A stretch of 44,744 bases of DNA from Nitrospirae bacterium GWB2_47_37. GTDB lineage: Bacteria; Nitrospirota; Thermodesulfovibrionia; Thermodesulfovibrionales; Dissulfurispiraceae. The position numbers and the translations under genes are program-made. Under the pieces are notes generated by a model that saw only the letters and a program-made list of their open reading frames with translations, ran no database searches and was not told the origin of the DNA. Positions 1 through 8,173 of this stretch are shown piece after piece. How positions within the stretch are numbered: position 1 is the first letter of the stretch; each line of letters opens with the position of its first letter. The stretch covers positions 1 to 44,744 of the forward strand of contig MHDU01000066.1 of assembly GCA_001803635.1 (NCBI GenBank). The letters are read 5' to 3'.

Positions 1-2
1 AT

Positions 3-668
3 GAATTGCTTGCCCGTATCCGCGATATTCGTTCATCTGAAAAGGTCTTCTGGCGCAAGGTGCTGGATATTTACGCAACCAGCATTGACTATTCGCCAAA
101 CGCTAAAATATCCAAAGAATTTTTCAAGGTCATTCAGAATAAAATGCACTGGGCGGCGCATGGACATACAGCAGCAGAAGTCATTGATAAGCGGGCTGAT
201 TCGACACTGCCTAATATGGGGCTTACCTCTTGGCAGGGCGATAAACCGAGGAAAGATGATGTTGTCATAGCTAAAAATTACTTAAACGAAAAAGAGCTGA
301 ATCTGCTTAACCGCATTGTTACCGCCTATCTTGAATTTGCAGAGCTTCAGGCATTGGAGCAAAAGCCCATGTACATGAAAGACTGGATAGCCAAACTCGA
401 TGACTTTCTCAAACTCAGCGGGAGACAGCTTCTGACTCATGCCGGGAAAATCAGCCATGACGATGCTGTTACAAAGGCCATTGCTGAATATGAAAAGTTC
501 CGGCAAGCGCATTTAAATGAACCTTCCCCTGTAGAGAGACATTTCATTGAAGCGATAAGAGAGGTAAAGGGAATTGAAAAGGCAGTAAGGAAGGGCAAGA
601 AAAAGGGCGGAAGTGAATCGGTAACAAAATGTAACCGGTTGAAGGATGATGTCGAGGCGAAGAAATGA
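3..668 (+). CDS. RhuM family protein, C-terminal part (cut by window edge)
   Basis: The reading frame is open from the first base, so this is the 3' part of a longer gene; the first complete codon is at 3. The translated segment matches the C-terminal half of RhuM-family proteins as I know them: RIRDIRSSEKVFWRKVLDIY, then NKMHWAAHGHTAAEVI, then AKNYLNEKELNLLNRIVTAY, then a basic tail. RhuM proteins were named from a Salmonella pathogenicity island and often sit inside restriction-modification loci. Their biochemical role is not established. The last 20 or so residues contain VTKCNRLK, a string typical of BRO/DinD N-terminal domains rather than RhuM, and the same DNA recurs in the DinD-like gene at 3849. 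The stop overlaps the res start by 4 bases, so the two are probably co-transcribed. The methyltransferase gene expected in a type III locus is not in view and may lie upstream. Confidence 0.85.
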   Translation, partial: ELLARIRDIRSSEKVFWRKVLDIYATSIDYSPNAKISKEFFKVIQNKMHWAAHGHTAAEVIDKRADSTLPNMGLTSWQGDKPRKDDVVIAKNYLNEKELNLLNRIVTAYLEFAELQALEQKPMYMKDWIAKLDDFLKLSGRQLLTHAGKISHDDAVTKAIAEYEKFRQAHLNEPSPVERHFIEAIREVKGIEKAVRKGKKKGGSESVTKCNRLKDDVEAKK

Positions 669-3619
669 AACTCAAATTCGACAGCGGCCTCGAATACCAA
701 CTTGAGGCCATAAAGAGCGTAACCGACCTGTTTGACGGACTGCCGCAGGCGCAGGGCGGACTATCAATCAAATTGAGCACAGAAATGCTTGCTACAGGCA
801 TGGAGTTTAACGAACTCGGTATCGGCAACAATCTGATGCTCTCCCATGAACAGCTTTTGAAAAACCTGCATTCTGTTCAATCCCGCAATCAAGTGCCGAA
901 GTCACGCGCCTTGTTTGAAACGGAGAATTATACCTTCCCTAACTTCTCAGTTGAGATGGAAACCGGCACGGGGAAAACCTATGTGTATCTGCGCACTATT
1001 TTTGAACTGAACAAACTCTACGGCTTCAAGAAATTCATTATCGTTGTGCCGTCGGTAGCAATCCGCGAGGGCGTTACTACCTCCATCAAACTTATGAAAG
1101 AGCACTTCAAGGGGCTTTATGACAGTGTGGCGTTTGATAATTTTGTCTACCAGTCAAAGGATTTAAGCCGAGTCCGCCAGTTTGCGGTGAATAACGAAGT
1201 GCAGATCATGGTGATTAACATTCAGGCGTTTCAGAAAGATGCCGAGAAGACCGGCAATGTCATTCATCAGGAACAGGACAAGATGTCAGGCCGCCGTCCT
1301 ATTGAATATGTGCAGGATACAAACCCGATACTGATTATAGACGAGCCGCAGAGCGTGGACAATACGCCCAAGTCTCAAAAGGCCATTGGCAACTTAAACC
1401 CACTGTTTGCCCTGCGTTATTCAGCGACCCATACAAACCCGTATAACCTCTTGTATCAGCTTGACCCTATCCGAGCTTATGATATGCGGATTGTGAAGCA
1501 GATAGAGGTTGTAGACGCAAGCGGAGGGCAGGATTTCAATCAGACTATGGTACGTCTGGACGCAGTGGGCTACTGGCCGAAGACAGCTAAAACACCCCAG
1601 GCAAAAGTGACCATATTTGAAGATACGCCAAACGGCCCTCGTGAAAAGCAGAAGAAGGTAAAGCACGGAACGGATTTGGCACAGCAGACCAACAGGCCGG
1701 ATTATGAAGGTTATCTCATTACCAATATAAACGCCGAACCGGGCAATGAATACATCGAGTTTCAGAACGGAACTGTAATTGAACTCGCGCAGGAATCTGG
1801 GGGCATGAATGACGAGCGGTTGAAAAGCCAGCTCCGCCAGACCATTGAACAGCACTTTGCCAAAGAGAAGAAACTAAAAGGCAAGGGCATCAAAGTTCTT
1901 TCGCTATTCTTTATAGACCATGTGAAAAGCTACCGCAATTATGACGATGACGGCATTAGGCAGAAGGGAAAACTTGCCGCTTGGTTTGAAGAACTGTACG
2001 CTGAAATAGGCAATATGCCCATGTATAAAGGGTTGATCCCCCATAGTGCCGACTCTGTGCATGACGGCTATTTTTCGGCGGACAAAAAGAAAGGCAAGGT
2101 GGTAGAAGAACTGGACACCAGCGGCGGCACGGCAAAGGACGATGAGACATACGAATTAATTATGAAGGACAAGGAACGCCTGCTGAATGCAGAGGAGCCA
2201 TTGAGGTTTATTTTCAGCCATTCCGCCCTTCGTGAAGGCTGGGATAACCCTAATGTATTTCAGATTTGCACCCTGCGGGAAATGGGAACTGACCGGGAAC
2301 GCCGCCAGACCATAGGCCGCGGCTTGCGCCTGCCGGTGAATCAGGACGGCGACAGGATATATGACGATCAGGTTAACAGACTTACAGTGATTGCCAATGA
2401 GTCCTTTGAAAACTTTGCGCGGGGCCTGCAGTCGGATATTGAAACAGCGATTGATCCAAACGGTGGTTTCAAATTCGGACGTGTTCCACAAATTGCCTTT
2501 ACTCCTCTGCTCAATGCAGCCGGTACGGAGTATCTCACGCAGGACGAATCAAAAGCGCTCTGGACACATATTCAGCAACAGGGTGTCATTGATACGAACG
2601 GTGACTTTACTACGGCATTCAAGCCGGACGTTGCCGGATTTTCCTTGAATCTTCCCTCTGAATTTACAGGAATTGACGAAGCAGTCATCAGCCGCATAAA
2701 GAAATTCCTGCCACGTGATTTTGTCAAAGATGCCCGCAAACGGCAACCGGTTTCATACAATAAACGGATTGAGCTTAACCCGGACTTCAAAATTCTATGG
2801 GACAAAATCAGCCAGAAAACCCGCTATTCAGTGGAGTTTAAGACTGAGGAACTGGTAAAGCTTGCTGCTGATAAAATCAATAAAATGGCAGAAGTAAAGA
2901 AAGTGCAGATTGAAATCACCAGGCGCGACCTTGAAATAAAAGAATCTGGTATCGAAGGCGGAAAAATAACCAGCAACCGGACCTATATCGTAAGCAATGA
3001 GCAGCCGTTGCCTGACATGCTGGCGTTTCTCCAACGGGAAACAGAACTGACGCGAGGCACGCTGGCGGAGATTATTAAACAAGCTGGACGCATGAAAGAT
3101 TTTACAGTCAATCCAGTGATGTTCATGTCAGAAGCCGCAAAACTCATCAATAGGGCCTTGCATGAGCTGATTATTGACGGCATTAAATACGAGCCGATAG
3201 CCGGTCAATTCTATGAAATGCGTCTTTTTGAACAAGAGGAAGTGCAAGAGTATTTAAACAGGCTCTATACAGTTACAAGCATGGACAACAGGACGCCCTA
3301 TGATTATATTGCCTATGAATCGAATACAGAAGAAGAAGTTGCAAAACTTCTGGACGCTGACGATAGAGTGCAGTTTTTCTGCAAACTACCGCGATGGTTC
3401 AAGGTTGCCACACCACTTGGTGACTATAACCCCGACTGGGCAGTAGTCGTTGAGAATAGCCATAAACTTTATTTGGTACGCGAAACGAAAAGTACACTTG
3501 ACCGAGACAAGCGGCGTGAAACTGAAAACAAAAAGGTTGACTGCGGTAAGGCTCACTTCACGGCGCTTGGGGTCAACTTTAAGGATGCGACAAGCATTTA
3601 TGAAGTACTTCAGGCATGA
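665..3619 (+). CDS. res: Type III restriction enzyme, Res subunit (helicase-nuclease)
   Basis: 984 aa, a normal length for Res subunits, which together with Mod translocate on and cleave unmethylated DNA using ATP. Visible SF2 helicase motifs: Walker A METGTGKTYVY (about 98-108), DEPQ box LIIDEPQSV (about 223-231), motif III RYSATHTN (about 251), LREGWDNPNVFQ and the arginine-finger motif VI RRQTIGRGLRLPV. A PD-(D/E)xK nuclease is visible at the C-terminus: PDW at 923-925 and E940-T-K942 in YLVRETKS, followed by a short helical end. All key residues are present, so the protein appears intact. The ATG overlaps the end of the RhuM-like gene (ATGA). No Mod gene is in the window, so methyltransferase activity must come from upstream or be missing. 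Confidence 0.93.
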   Translation: MKLKFDSGLEYQLEAIKSVTDLFDGLPQAQGGLSIKLSTEMLATGMEFNELGIGNNLMLSHEQLLKNLHSVQSRNQVPKSRALFETENYTFPNFSVEMETGTGKTYVYLRTIFELNKLYGFKKFIIVVPSVAIREGVTTSIKLMKEHFKGLYDSVAFDNFVYQSKDLSRVRQFAVNNEVQIMVINIQAFQKDAEKTGNVIHQEQDKMSGRRPIEYVQDTNPILIIDEPQSVDNTPKSQKAIGNLNPLFALRYSATHTNPYNLLYQLDPIRAYDMRIVKQIEVVDASGGQDFNQTMVRLDAVGYWPKTAKTPQAKVTIFEDTPNGPREKQKKVKHGTDLAQQTNRPDYEGYLITNINAEPGNEYIEFQNGTVIELAQESGGMNDERLKSQLRQTIEQHFAKEKKLKGKGIKVLSLFFIDHVKSYRNYDDDGIRQKGKLAAWFEELYAEIGNMPMYKGLIPHSADSVHDGYFSADKKKGKVVEELDTSGGTAKDDETYELIMKDKERLLNAEEPLRFIFSHSALREGWDNPNVFQICTLREMGTDRERRQTIGRGLRLPVNQDGDRIYDDQVNRLTVIANESFENFARGLQSDIETAIDPNGGFKFGRVPQIAFTPLLNAAGTEYLTQDESKALWTHIQQQGVIDTNGDFTTAFKPDVAGFSLNLPSEFTGIDEAVISRIKKFLPRDFVKDARKRQPVSYNKRIELNPDFKILWDKISQKTRYSVEFKTEELVKLAADKINKMAEVKKVQIEITRRDLEIKESGIEGGKITSNRTYIVSNEQPLPDMLAFLQRETELTRGTLAEIIKQAGRMKDFTVNPVMFMSEAAKLINRALHELIIDGIKYEPIAGQFYEMRLFEQEEVQEYLNRLYTVTSMDNRTPYDYIAYESNTEEEVAKLLDADDRVQFFCKLPRWFKVATPLGDYNPDWAVVVENSHKLYLVRETKSTLDRDKRRETENKKVDCGKAHFTALGVNFKDATSIYEVLQA

Positions 3620-3848
3620 CATGAAAAGGGGATAGGCTACCTTAGACAAAAAGACGCTTGGCCGTGGCTTGCTGAAGCAGAAGATAGAAACCAAAGAGTT
3701 GTTTACTATAAAATGGAAGCTGATTTAAGGATGTTTCCAATATTTTGCCCTACAAGGCTAAATATTGGGAAAGTGGTTTAATATGTTTTAGAATCAGGTA
3801 GATAAAAATGGATGATTAGATTTTTTAAGACCGCTGAGAGGGTGAACA
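3620..3848 (+). other. Intergenic stretch with an orphan open frame
   Basis: A frame from about 3623 to 3781 stays open for about 50 codons (it reads ...KDAWPWLAEAEDRNQRVVYY... and ends in TAA at 3779-3781) but has no ATG or ribosome-binding site at its start. It may be a remnant of an interrupted gene or chance. The last 30 bases hold the leader of the DinD-like gene, with GAGAGGG just upstream of its ATG. Nothing else recognisable was seen. Confidence 0.3.
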
Positions 3849-4691
3849 ATGAAAGAGAACTCGCTTGCTGTATTTGAAGATTACAAAATCCGCAGAGTAT
3901 ATGATGAGGAATCTGAAACATGGTATTTTTCGGTAGTGGATATTATTCAGGTGTTGATTCAGCAGCCTGATTATCAAGCCGCAAGAAATTATTGGAAGGT
4001 ATTGAAAAACCGCTTGAATAAAGAAGGAAGTGAAACGGTTACAAAATGTAACCGGTTGAAGATGGTCGCGGAAGACGGTAAAATGCGCTTTACCGATGTG
4101 GCTGATCCTGAAACGCTTCTACGCCTTATACAGTCTGTTCCAAGTCCTAAGGCAGAGCCGATCAAGCTCTGGTTGGCTAAAGTGGGTTATGAACGGTTGC
4201 AGGATATGAGCGATCCGGCGCGGTCTTTAGATAGGGCGCGTGAATACTGGCAGCAGCACGGCAGAAGCGAAAAGTGGATTCAGCAGCGGATGATGGGGCA
4301 GGAAACTCGCAATAAGCTGACCGACTACTGGCAAGATCACGAGATAACGAAGGAAGAGGAGTATGCTATTCTGACCAATATTATCCATCAGGAATGGACG
4401 GGCGTATCGGTAAAAAAGCACAAGGAATTAAAGGGACTTAAAAACCAGAATCTCAGAGACCATATGAGCGAGGCAGAACTAATCTTTACGGCCCTTGCCG
4501 AACTTTCAACCCGCCAAATAGCAGAGAGTGTGAACGCAACCGGCATGGATGAAAACAAAGAAGCAGGGGAAAAAGGCGGAGGTATCGCCAGAAAAGCAAG
4601 GCGAGAACTGGAAGCAAAAACAGGGAGGAAGGTAGTTACCGGAGAGAGCTTCCTTCCGCCGTCTTCAAAAAAAGAATTGCCGAAAAAGTAA
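3849..4691 (+). CDS. dinD: BRO-N / DinD-like DNA damage-inducible protein
   Basis: 280 aa. The N-terminus is a BRO-N domain: AVFEDYKIRRVYDEESETWY, then FSVVDIIQVL and ARNYWKVLKNRL. Next come VTKCNRLKM...DGKMRFTDVADPETLLRLIQ and SPKAEPIKLWLAKVGYERLQ, which are hallmark strings of the DinD/BRO antirepressor group. The second half (RSEKWIQQRMMGQETRNKL, TDYWQDHEI, GVSVKKHKELKGLK) matches the DinD-specific C-terminal region. E. coli DinD is an SOS protein that inhibits RecA in vitro. Phage BRO proteins act as antirepressors. Location beside a type III restriction gene suggests an island or phage-derived cargo. No LexA-like box was evident upstream. The gene embeds the perfect 19-bp inverted repeat discussed in the findings. 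Confidence 0.85.
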   Translation: MKENSLAVFEDYKIRRVYDEESETWYFSVVDIIQVLIQQPDYQAARNYWKVLKNRLNKEGSETVTKCNRLKMVAEDGKMRFTDVADPETLLRLIQSVPSPKAEPIKLWLAKVGYERLQDMSDPARSLDRAREYWQQHGRSEKWIQQRMMGQETRNKLTDYWQDHEITKEEEYAILTNIIHQEWTGVSVKKHKELKGLKNQNLRDHMSEAELIFTALAELSTRQIAESVNATGMDENKEAGEKGGGIARKARRELEAKTGRKVVTGESFLPPSSKKELPKK

Positions 4692-4697
4692 ACATAT

Positions 4698-5066
4698 ATG
4701 GACAAAAAACAGAAACTTGAACTCACATGGATAGGGAAGGATGAGCAGCCGAGGCTGGAGCCGAGGATATTGATTGAAGACCCAGAGAGATCTTACTGGG
4801 ACAAAAACTCAAGACAGTATCATCCCGACTTTGTAGCTGAAACAAAGGACAACATATACCTGATAGAGACAAAGAAAGAGGGGGATATTGAAACCTCTGA
4901 TGTTCAGGAGAAGGCAATAGCTGCCATCAAGTACTGCAACTACGCCACTGAATTTACCACACAAAACAGCGGCAAACCGTGGAAGTATATTTTGATCCCG
5001 CATAATGCAGTGCAGGCAAATATGAGTTTTGAGGCATTGACGAGGAAATACGAGGCTGTAAATTGA
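4698..5066 (+). CDS. Small PD-(D/E)xK protein, apparent Mod-Res chimera
   Basis: 122 aa, starting 6 bases after the DinD-like gene. The first about 33 residues (KQKLELTWIGKDEQPRLEP, then RILIEDPERSY) resemble the start of type III Mod methyltransferases, which commonly open with LELTWIGKE..P.LEPRIL.EDP. From residue 34 on, the sequence resembles the C-terminal nuclease region of type III Res proteins: PDF (43-45), then IYLIETKKE with E57 and K59, then VQEKAIAAIKYCNYAT and KPWKYILIPH. It is therefore best read as a deletion product joining a mod start to a res end, possibly expressed as a small standalone nuclease-fold protein. The Res part is not a copy of the Res tail at 3440-3619, so it came from a different type III system. 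Both similarities are from memory of the families; no alignment was run. Confidence 0.7.
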   Translation: MDKKQKLELTWIGKDEQPRLEPRILIEDPERSYWDKNSRQYHPDFVAETKDNIYLIETKKEGDIETSDVQEKAIAAIKYCNYATEFTTQNSGKPWKYILIPHNAVQANMSFEALTRKYEAVN

Positions 5067-5207
5067 GACTGTCCCCGAAACAAAGCCTTTATAATTTCAT
5101 TTTATAAAGACGCACGACAGGAAAGTTGAAACGATCATTATTATCTTGCCGAAATTTTTGAACGCAAGGACGATTGTTACAACAATGTCATTTTTAAGGA
5201 TTCAGAT

Positions 5208-5234
5208 TTGACTTTCAGGCCGGACGGGTATAAT
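5208..5234 (+). promoter_or_regulatory. Sigma70-type promoter for the OmpA operon
   Basis: TTGACT (5208-5213) and a perfect TATAAT (5229-5234) are separated by 15 bases; TTTGAC one base earlier gives 16. An inverted repeat ATTGTT-AC-AACAAT lies at 5173-5186 upstream and could bind a regulator. The first downstream gene starts at 5270. Confidence 0.55.
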
Positions 5235-5269
5235 AATATAAAAAATTCAAATTGATGCGGGGGGCGCGC

Positions 5270-5662
5270 ATGAGAATAAAAATCCTGCTTGTTATGACTT
5301 TCCTGTTGGTGTATGTACCGTATGCAGCGGCTGCCGATAAGGTCTCGCCGGCCGTAATCGAACTATATCAGCAGACCCGTAACGAAGTCGAAAGCCTGTC
5401 TAAAACTAAAGTCGGCACATACGCTAAAGATGTGCTCGATGAAGCCCGTAAGAGCCTTTTTAAGGCGCAGGAAGGGCTTGCCGCCAAAAACGAAAAAGGC
5501 GTCAAGGAGGCTGTTGAGAAGGCCCAAATGGAAATGGTTCTTGCAGGGGTGAAGGCCGAGGAGAGGGAGGCAACCGAAAAAACAGGAATGACAAGGGCGA
5601 AGGTAAAAATGCTGGAGCAGAAGCTTGCGGACCTTCTTGGAGAGAAAGGGGGACAGAGATGA
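5270..5662 (+). CDS. Secreted Ala/Lys/Glu-rich helical protein
   Basis: 130 aa from ATG 5270, which has GGGGGG about 8 bases upstream; ATG 5255 and TTG 5252 are in frame but would put charged residues before the signal peptide. Residues 1-22 form a signal peptide (MRIKILLVMTFLLVYVPYAA, then AA|DK). The mature part is highly helical and charged, with KSLFKAQEGLAAKNEKGVKE and KVKMLEQKLADLLGEK suggesting a coiled coil. No known domain was recognised. It overlaps the OmpA-family gene by 4 bases (ATGA), so the two are translationally coupled, and both proteins are coiled-coil exported products. They may form an envelope complex anchored to peptidoglycan by the OmpA domain (inference). Confidence 0.75.
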   Translation: MRIKILLVMTFLLVYVPYAAAADKVSPAVIELYQQTRNEVESLSKTKVGTYAKDVLDEARKSLFKAQEGLAAKNEKGVKEAVEKAQMEMVLAGVKAEEREATEKTGMTRAKVKMLEQKLADLLGEKGGQR

Positions 5663-6768
5663 ATAGATTTTTGATTTTTGCTTTTGTTATCCTCGCGCTG
5701 ATATTCGTTCAAAAAGGTTTTGCCGCCGATAAGTCGGAGATCAGTTCCCAGATCAATAAGGTAAAAGCCTCAATAGAGAAACTCAAATCCGAGGTATCCG
5801 ATACCGCGACATTGGCCGAGGATATTTTGAAGGCTCAACATTATATCAAGCTTGCCGAGGATGAATTAAATAAAAATATTTCCCTGATCGGAAGCATAAC
5901 AGGCAGTGTGAAAAGCGAAGCCGTGCCGACCATAACTCATTATATTTCGTTATCGGAACTTACTATTGCGGTCGTCAAATCCAAGATGGAAAAAATGAAG
6001 CAGGAGAATGAAAATTCCGGGTTGGCGAAGCTTATACCTGAGCTTGAAACTAAAATTAAGACGGTCGAGGATAAGAATGCCGAGATAAAGAGATTAAGGG
6101 GAATAATAGAGAAACCTAAAGAGGAGAACGATCAACTTGCGAAGGAGATCGCAACGCTGAAAAGCGATAAGACAAATCTGACCGCTCAGGTTGAGACGTT
6201 GAGCGGCGCTGTTGCGTCGCTTAAAAAAGATATGTCCGAGAAGCTTAAGGCATGCGAACATATTTCGATAGAAAACAAAAGCCTCAAAGAACAATTGAAA
6301 ACGGTCGAGGCGCAAAAGGGCGCGGATATTACAGAAATGAAGGAACAGTTGAATCGGTTGACCAAGCTGAGAGATCTGTTATGGGAAACCGGTAAAGGCG
6401 GGTTTATAAGCAGGATTTCCGAAAAGGATATTACCTTGATTCTGCCCCGGGCCTATTTTATTAAAAATACACCGAAGGGGGCAGGTCTCTCTCCTGAAGC
6501 CGAAAGGAATATACACTGGCTTTCTTCCGTGATGAACAAATTTTCCGAATATAAGGTGATTGTAAAGGTTTTCGGTTTCGGACTGCCGGCAAAAAACGAA
6601 AATATTAAGGCGACCGAACATATGGCGAAATTGATAAAAGCATCTCTTGTTGAAAAAGGGGTAAACGCTTCATCCATAGAAGCCATAGGGGCGGGAGATG
6701 CCAAGCCGATTTTTTCACAGAAGGCCGTGGAGGAGAACAGACGGGTAGAAATATCGTTTGTATACTAA
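5659..6768 (+). CDS. OmpA-family protein with long coiled coil
   Basis: 369 aa. Signal peptide about 1-22 (MNRFLIFAFVILALIFVQKG, cleavage after FAA). Residues about 25-235 are charged heptad-rich coiled coil (KVKASIEKLKSEVSD, IKRLRGIIEKPKEENDQLAK, LKEQLKTVEAQK). The C-terminal about 120 residues are an OmpA/MotB peptidoglycan-binding domain: NIHWLSSVMNKFSEYKVIVK at the start, then a helix with EHMAKLIKASLVEKGV, then the closing IEAIGAGDAKPIF...NRRVEISF, which carries the NRRVE signature. It lacks a beta-barrel, so it is probably a periplasmic spacer or tether. It is coupled to the upstream secreted protein by a 4-base overlap and followed by a hairpin terminator. Confidence 0.85.
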   Translation: MNRFLIFAFVILALIFVQKGFAADKSEISSQINKVKASIEKLKSEVSDTATLAEDILKAQHYIKLAEDELNKNISLIGSITGSVKSEAVPTITHYISLSELTIAVVKSKMEKMKQENENSGLAKLIPELETKIKTVEDKNAEIKRLRGIIEKPKEENDQLAKEIATLKSDKTNLTAQVETLSGAVASLKKDMSEKLKACEHISIENKSLKEQLKTVEAQKGADITEMKEQLNRLTKLRDLLWETGKGGFISRISEKDITLILPRAYFIKNTPKGAGLSPEAERNIHWLSSVMNKFSEYKVIVKVFGFGLPAKNENIKATEHMAKLIKASLVEKGVNASSIEAIGAGDAKPIFSQKAVEENRRVEISFVY

Positions 6769-6776
6769 CTTTCAGA

Positions 6777-6799
6777 AATTACTCAATGGTTGAGTAATT
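6777..6799. terminator. Hairpin between convergent genes
   Basis: AATTACTCAA - TGG - TTGAGTAATT gives perfect 10-bp arms with a 3-base loop between the OmpA gene (+) and the response regulator (-). T tracts on either side are weak, so it may act in both directions or only protect 3' ends. Confidence 0.55.
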
Positions 6800-6811
6800 G
6801 CAAAATCGCCG

Positions 6812-8173
6812 TCAGTTATCTTCCAGCCCGTGTTTTTTGAGCTTGCGCCAGAGCGACACCCTGTCTATTCCGAGTATCTGAGCCGCAAGGCTCTTGTTGC
6901 CTCCGGCCTCGCTTAATACCCATTTTATGTAAGCAGTCTCCTGCTCTTCGAGGGAAGGGATTTTGCCTTCTTTCTTCCTGAAAGTCCTTATGCTTAATTC
7001 ACGCAGGTCTTCGGGCAGGTGGCCCGATTCGATTGTGTTGCCGTTTGAAAGTGCTACGCCCCTCTCTATGATATTCTCAAGCTCCCTCACGTTGCCGGGG
7101 AAATCATAATTCATCAACAGAGCTATCACGTCCTGAGATATTTCATTAAGATCCTTTTTCATTATTGCCGTGTATTTTTTTAAAAAGTAATAGCTTAAAA
7201 GCGGTATGTCATCTTTTCTTTCGGACAGCGGCGGGATACGCAGCGAGACCACATTGAGCCTGAAATAGAGGTCCTGCCTGAAGTGTTTGCTCTTGATGGC
7301 GTCCTGAATATCCCTGTTTGTGGCGGCTATGAACCTCACGTCGATTTTTACCGGCTCCGTGGCTCCGACCCTCAGCACTTCCCTCTCCTGAATAACCCTC
7401 AATAGCTTTACCTGCATGGAGGGCGGCATTTCGGTTATCTCATCGAGGAACAGCGTTCCGCCGGAGGCCGTTTCTATCAACCCTTTTTTCATCTCGGTCG
7501 CGCCGGTGAACGCCCCTTTTTCGTGCCCGAACAATTCGTTGCCCAATAGTTCTTCGGTAAAGGCGCCGCAGTTTATCGCGAAGAAAGGCCCTCCTGAGCG
7601 CTTGCTGTTGAAGTGTATGTATCTCGCGAACAACTCCTTGCCTGTTCCGCTCTCCCCGTTTATCAGGACATTGCAGTCAGTGGGCGCGATCTGTTTTGCC
7701 GTATCGAGAAGTCCCTGCATGCTGCTGTCCTGCGTGATTATCCTGACTTTGCCCTGATATTTTTCTATCTGCTCCCTGAGGCTTGTATTTTCTTTTTTGA
7801 GCCTTACCTTTTCGGTCGCTTCTTTTACGACCTTTCTCACTTCGTCCAGTTTAAAAGGCTTGGCGATATAATAAAAGGCCCCGTGTTTCATAGCGTTTAC
7901 TGCGGATTCGAGGGTAGCGTAGCCCGTTATCATTATCACCTCCGCGTCGGGATGAAGTTCGCGGCATTTTTTCAGTATCTGCATGCCGTCCACCTTCTCC
8001 ATCCGCAGGTCGGTAAGCACTACGTCGAAGTATTGCTCTTCGAGGTGTTTCAGGGCGTTCTGCCCGCTTTGAGTGGCTGTTACGTTATAGCCTTCTTTTT
8101 TTATCACATGTTCCAGATTTTTGAGGGCGATCTTTTCGTCGTCAACGATTAATATCTTTGGGTTATTGTTCAT
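6812..8173 (-). CDS. NtrC-family sigma54 response regulator (module 1)
   Basis: 453 aa. Receiver domain about 1-120 with acidic pair DD11-12, phospho-acceptor D55 (VVLTDLRM) and the K in YYIAKPFKLDE. Sigma54 AAA+ domain about 140-375: Walker A INGESGTGKELFARYIH, the sigma54-contacting loop GAFTGA, Walker B GTLFLDEI and the R-finger region FRQDLYFRLNV. C-terminal Fis-type helix-turn-helix (EAGGNKSLAAQILGIDR, then VSLWRKLKKH). All residues needed for phosphorylation, ATP use and sigma54 activation are present. Its start overlaps the kinase gene by 11 bases, so it pairs with the 8163-9692 kinase. A likely target is the divergent operon beginning at 10363, since GTTGC-N5-GCAA sites occur in the region between. 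The signal sensed is unknown. Confidence 0.95.
   Translation of the reverse strand: MNNNPKILIVDDEKIALKNLEHVIKKEGYNVTATQSGQNALKHLEEQYFDVVLTDLRMEKVDGMQILKKCRELHPDAEVIMITGYATLESAVNAMKHGAFYYIAKPFKLDEVRKVVKEATEKVRLKKENTSLREQIEKYQGKVRIITQDSSMQGLLDTAKQIAPTDCNVLINGESGTGKELFARYIHFNSKRSGGPFFAINCGAFTEELLGNELFGHEKGAFTGATEMKKGLIETASGGTLFLDEITEMPPSMQVKLLRVIQEREVLRVGATEPVKIDVRFIAATNRDIQDAIKSKHFRQDLYFRLNVVSLRIPPLSERKDDIPLLSYYFLKKYTAIMKKDLNEISQDVIALLMNYDFPGNVRELENIIERGVALSNGNTIESGHLPEDLRELSIRTFRKKEGKIPSLEEQETAYIKWVLSEAGGNKSLAAQILGIDRVSLWRKLKKHGLEDN

Noticed and set aside
5236-5252. TTCAAATTGA as a third module 2 activator site
   Set aside because: The second half-site is broken and it lies downstream of a sigma70 promoter, not upstream of a sigma54 promoter.
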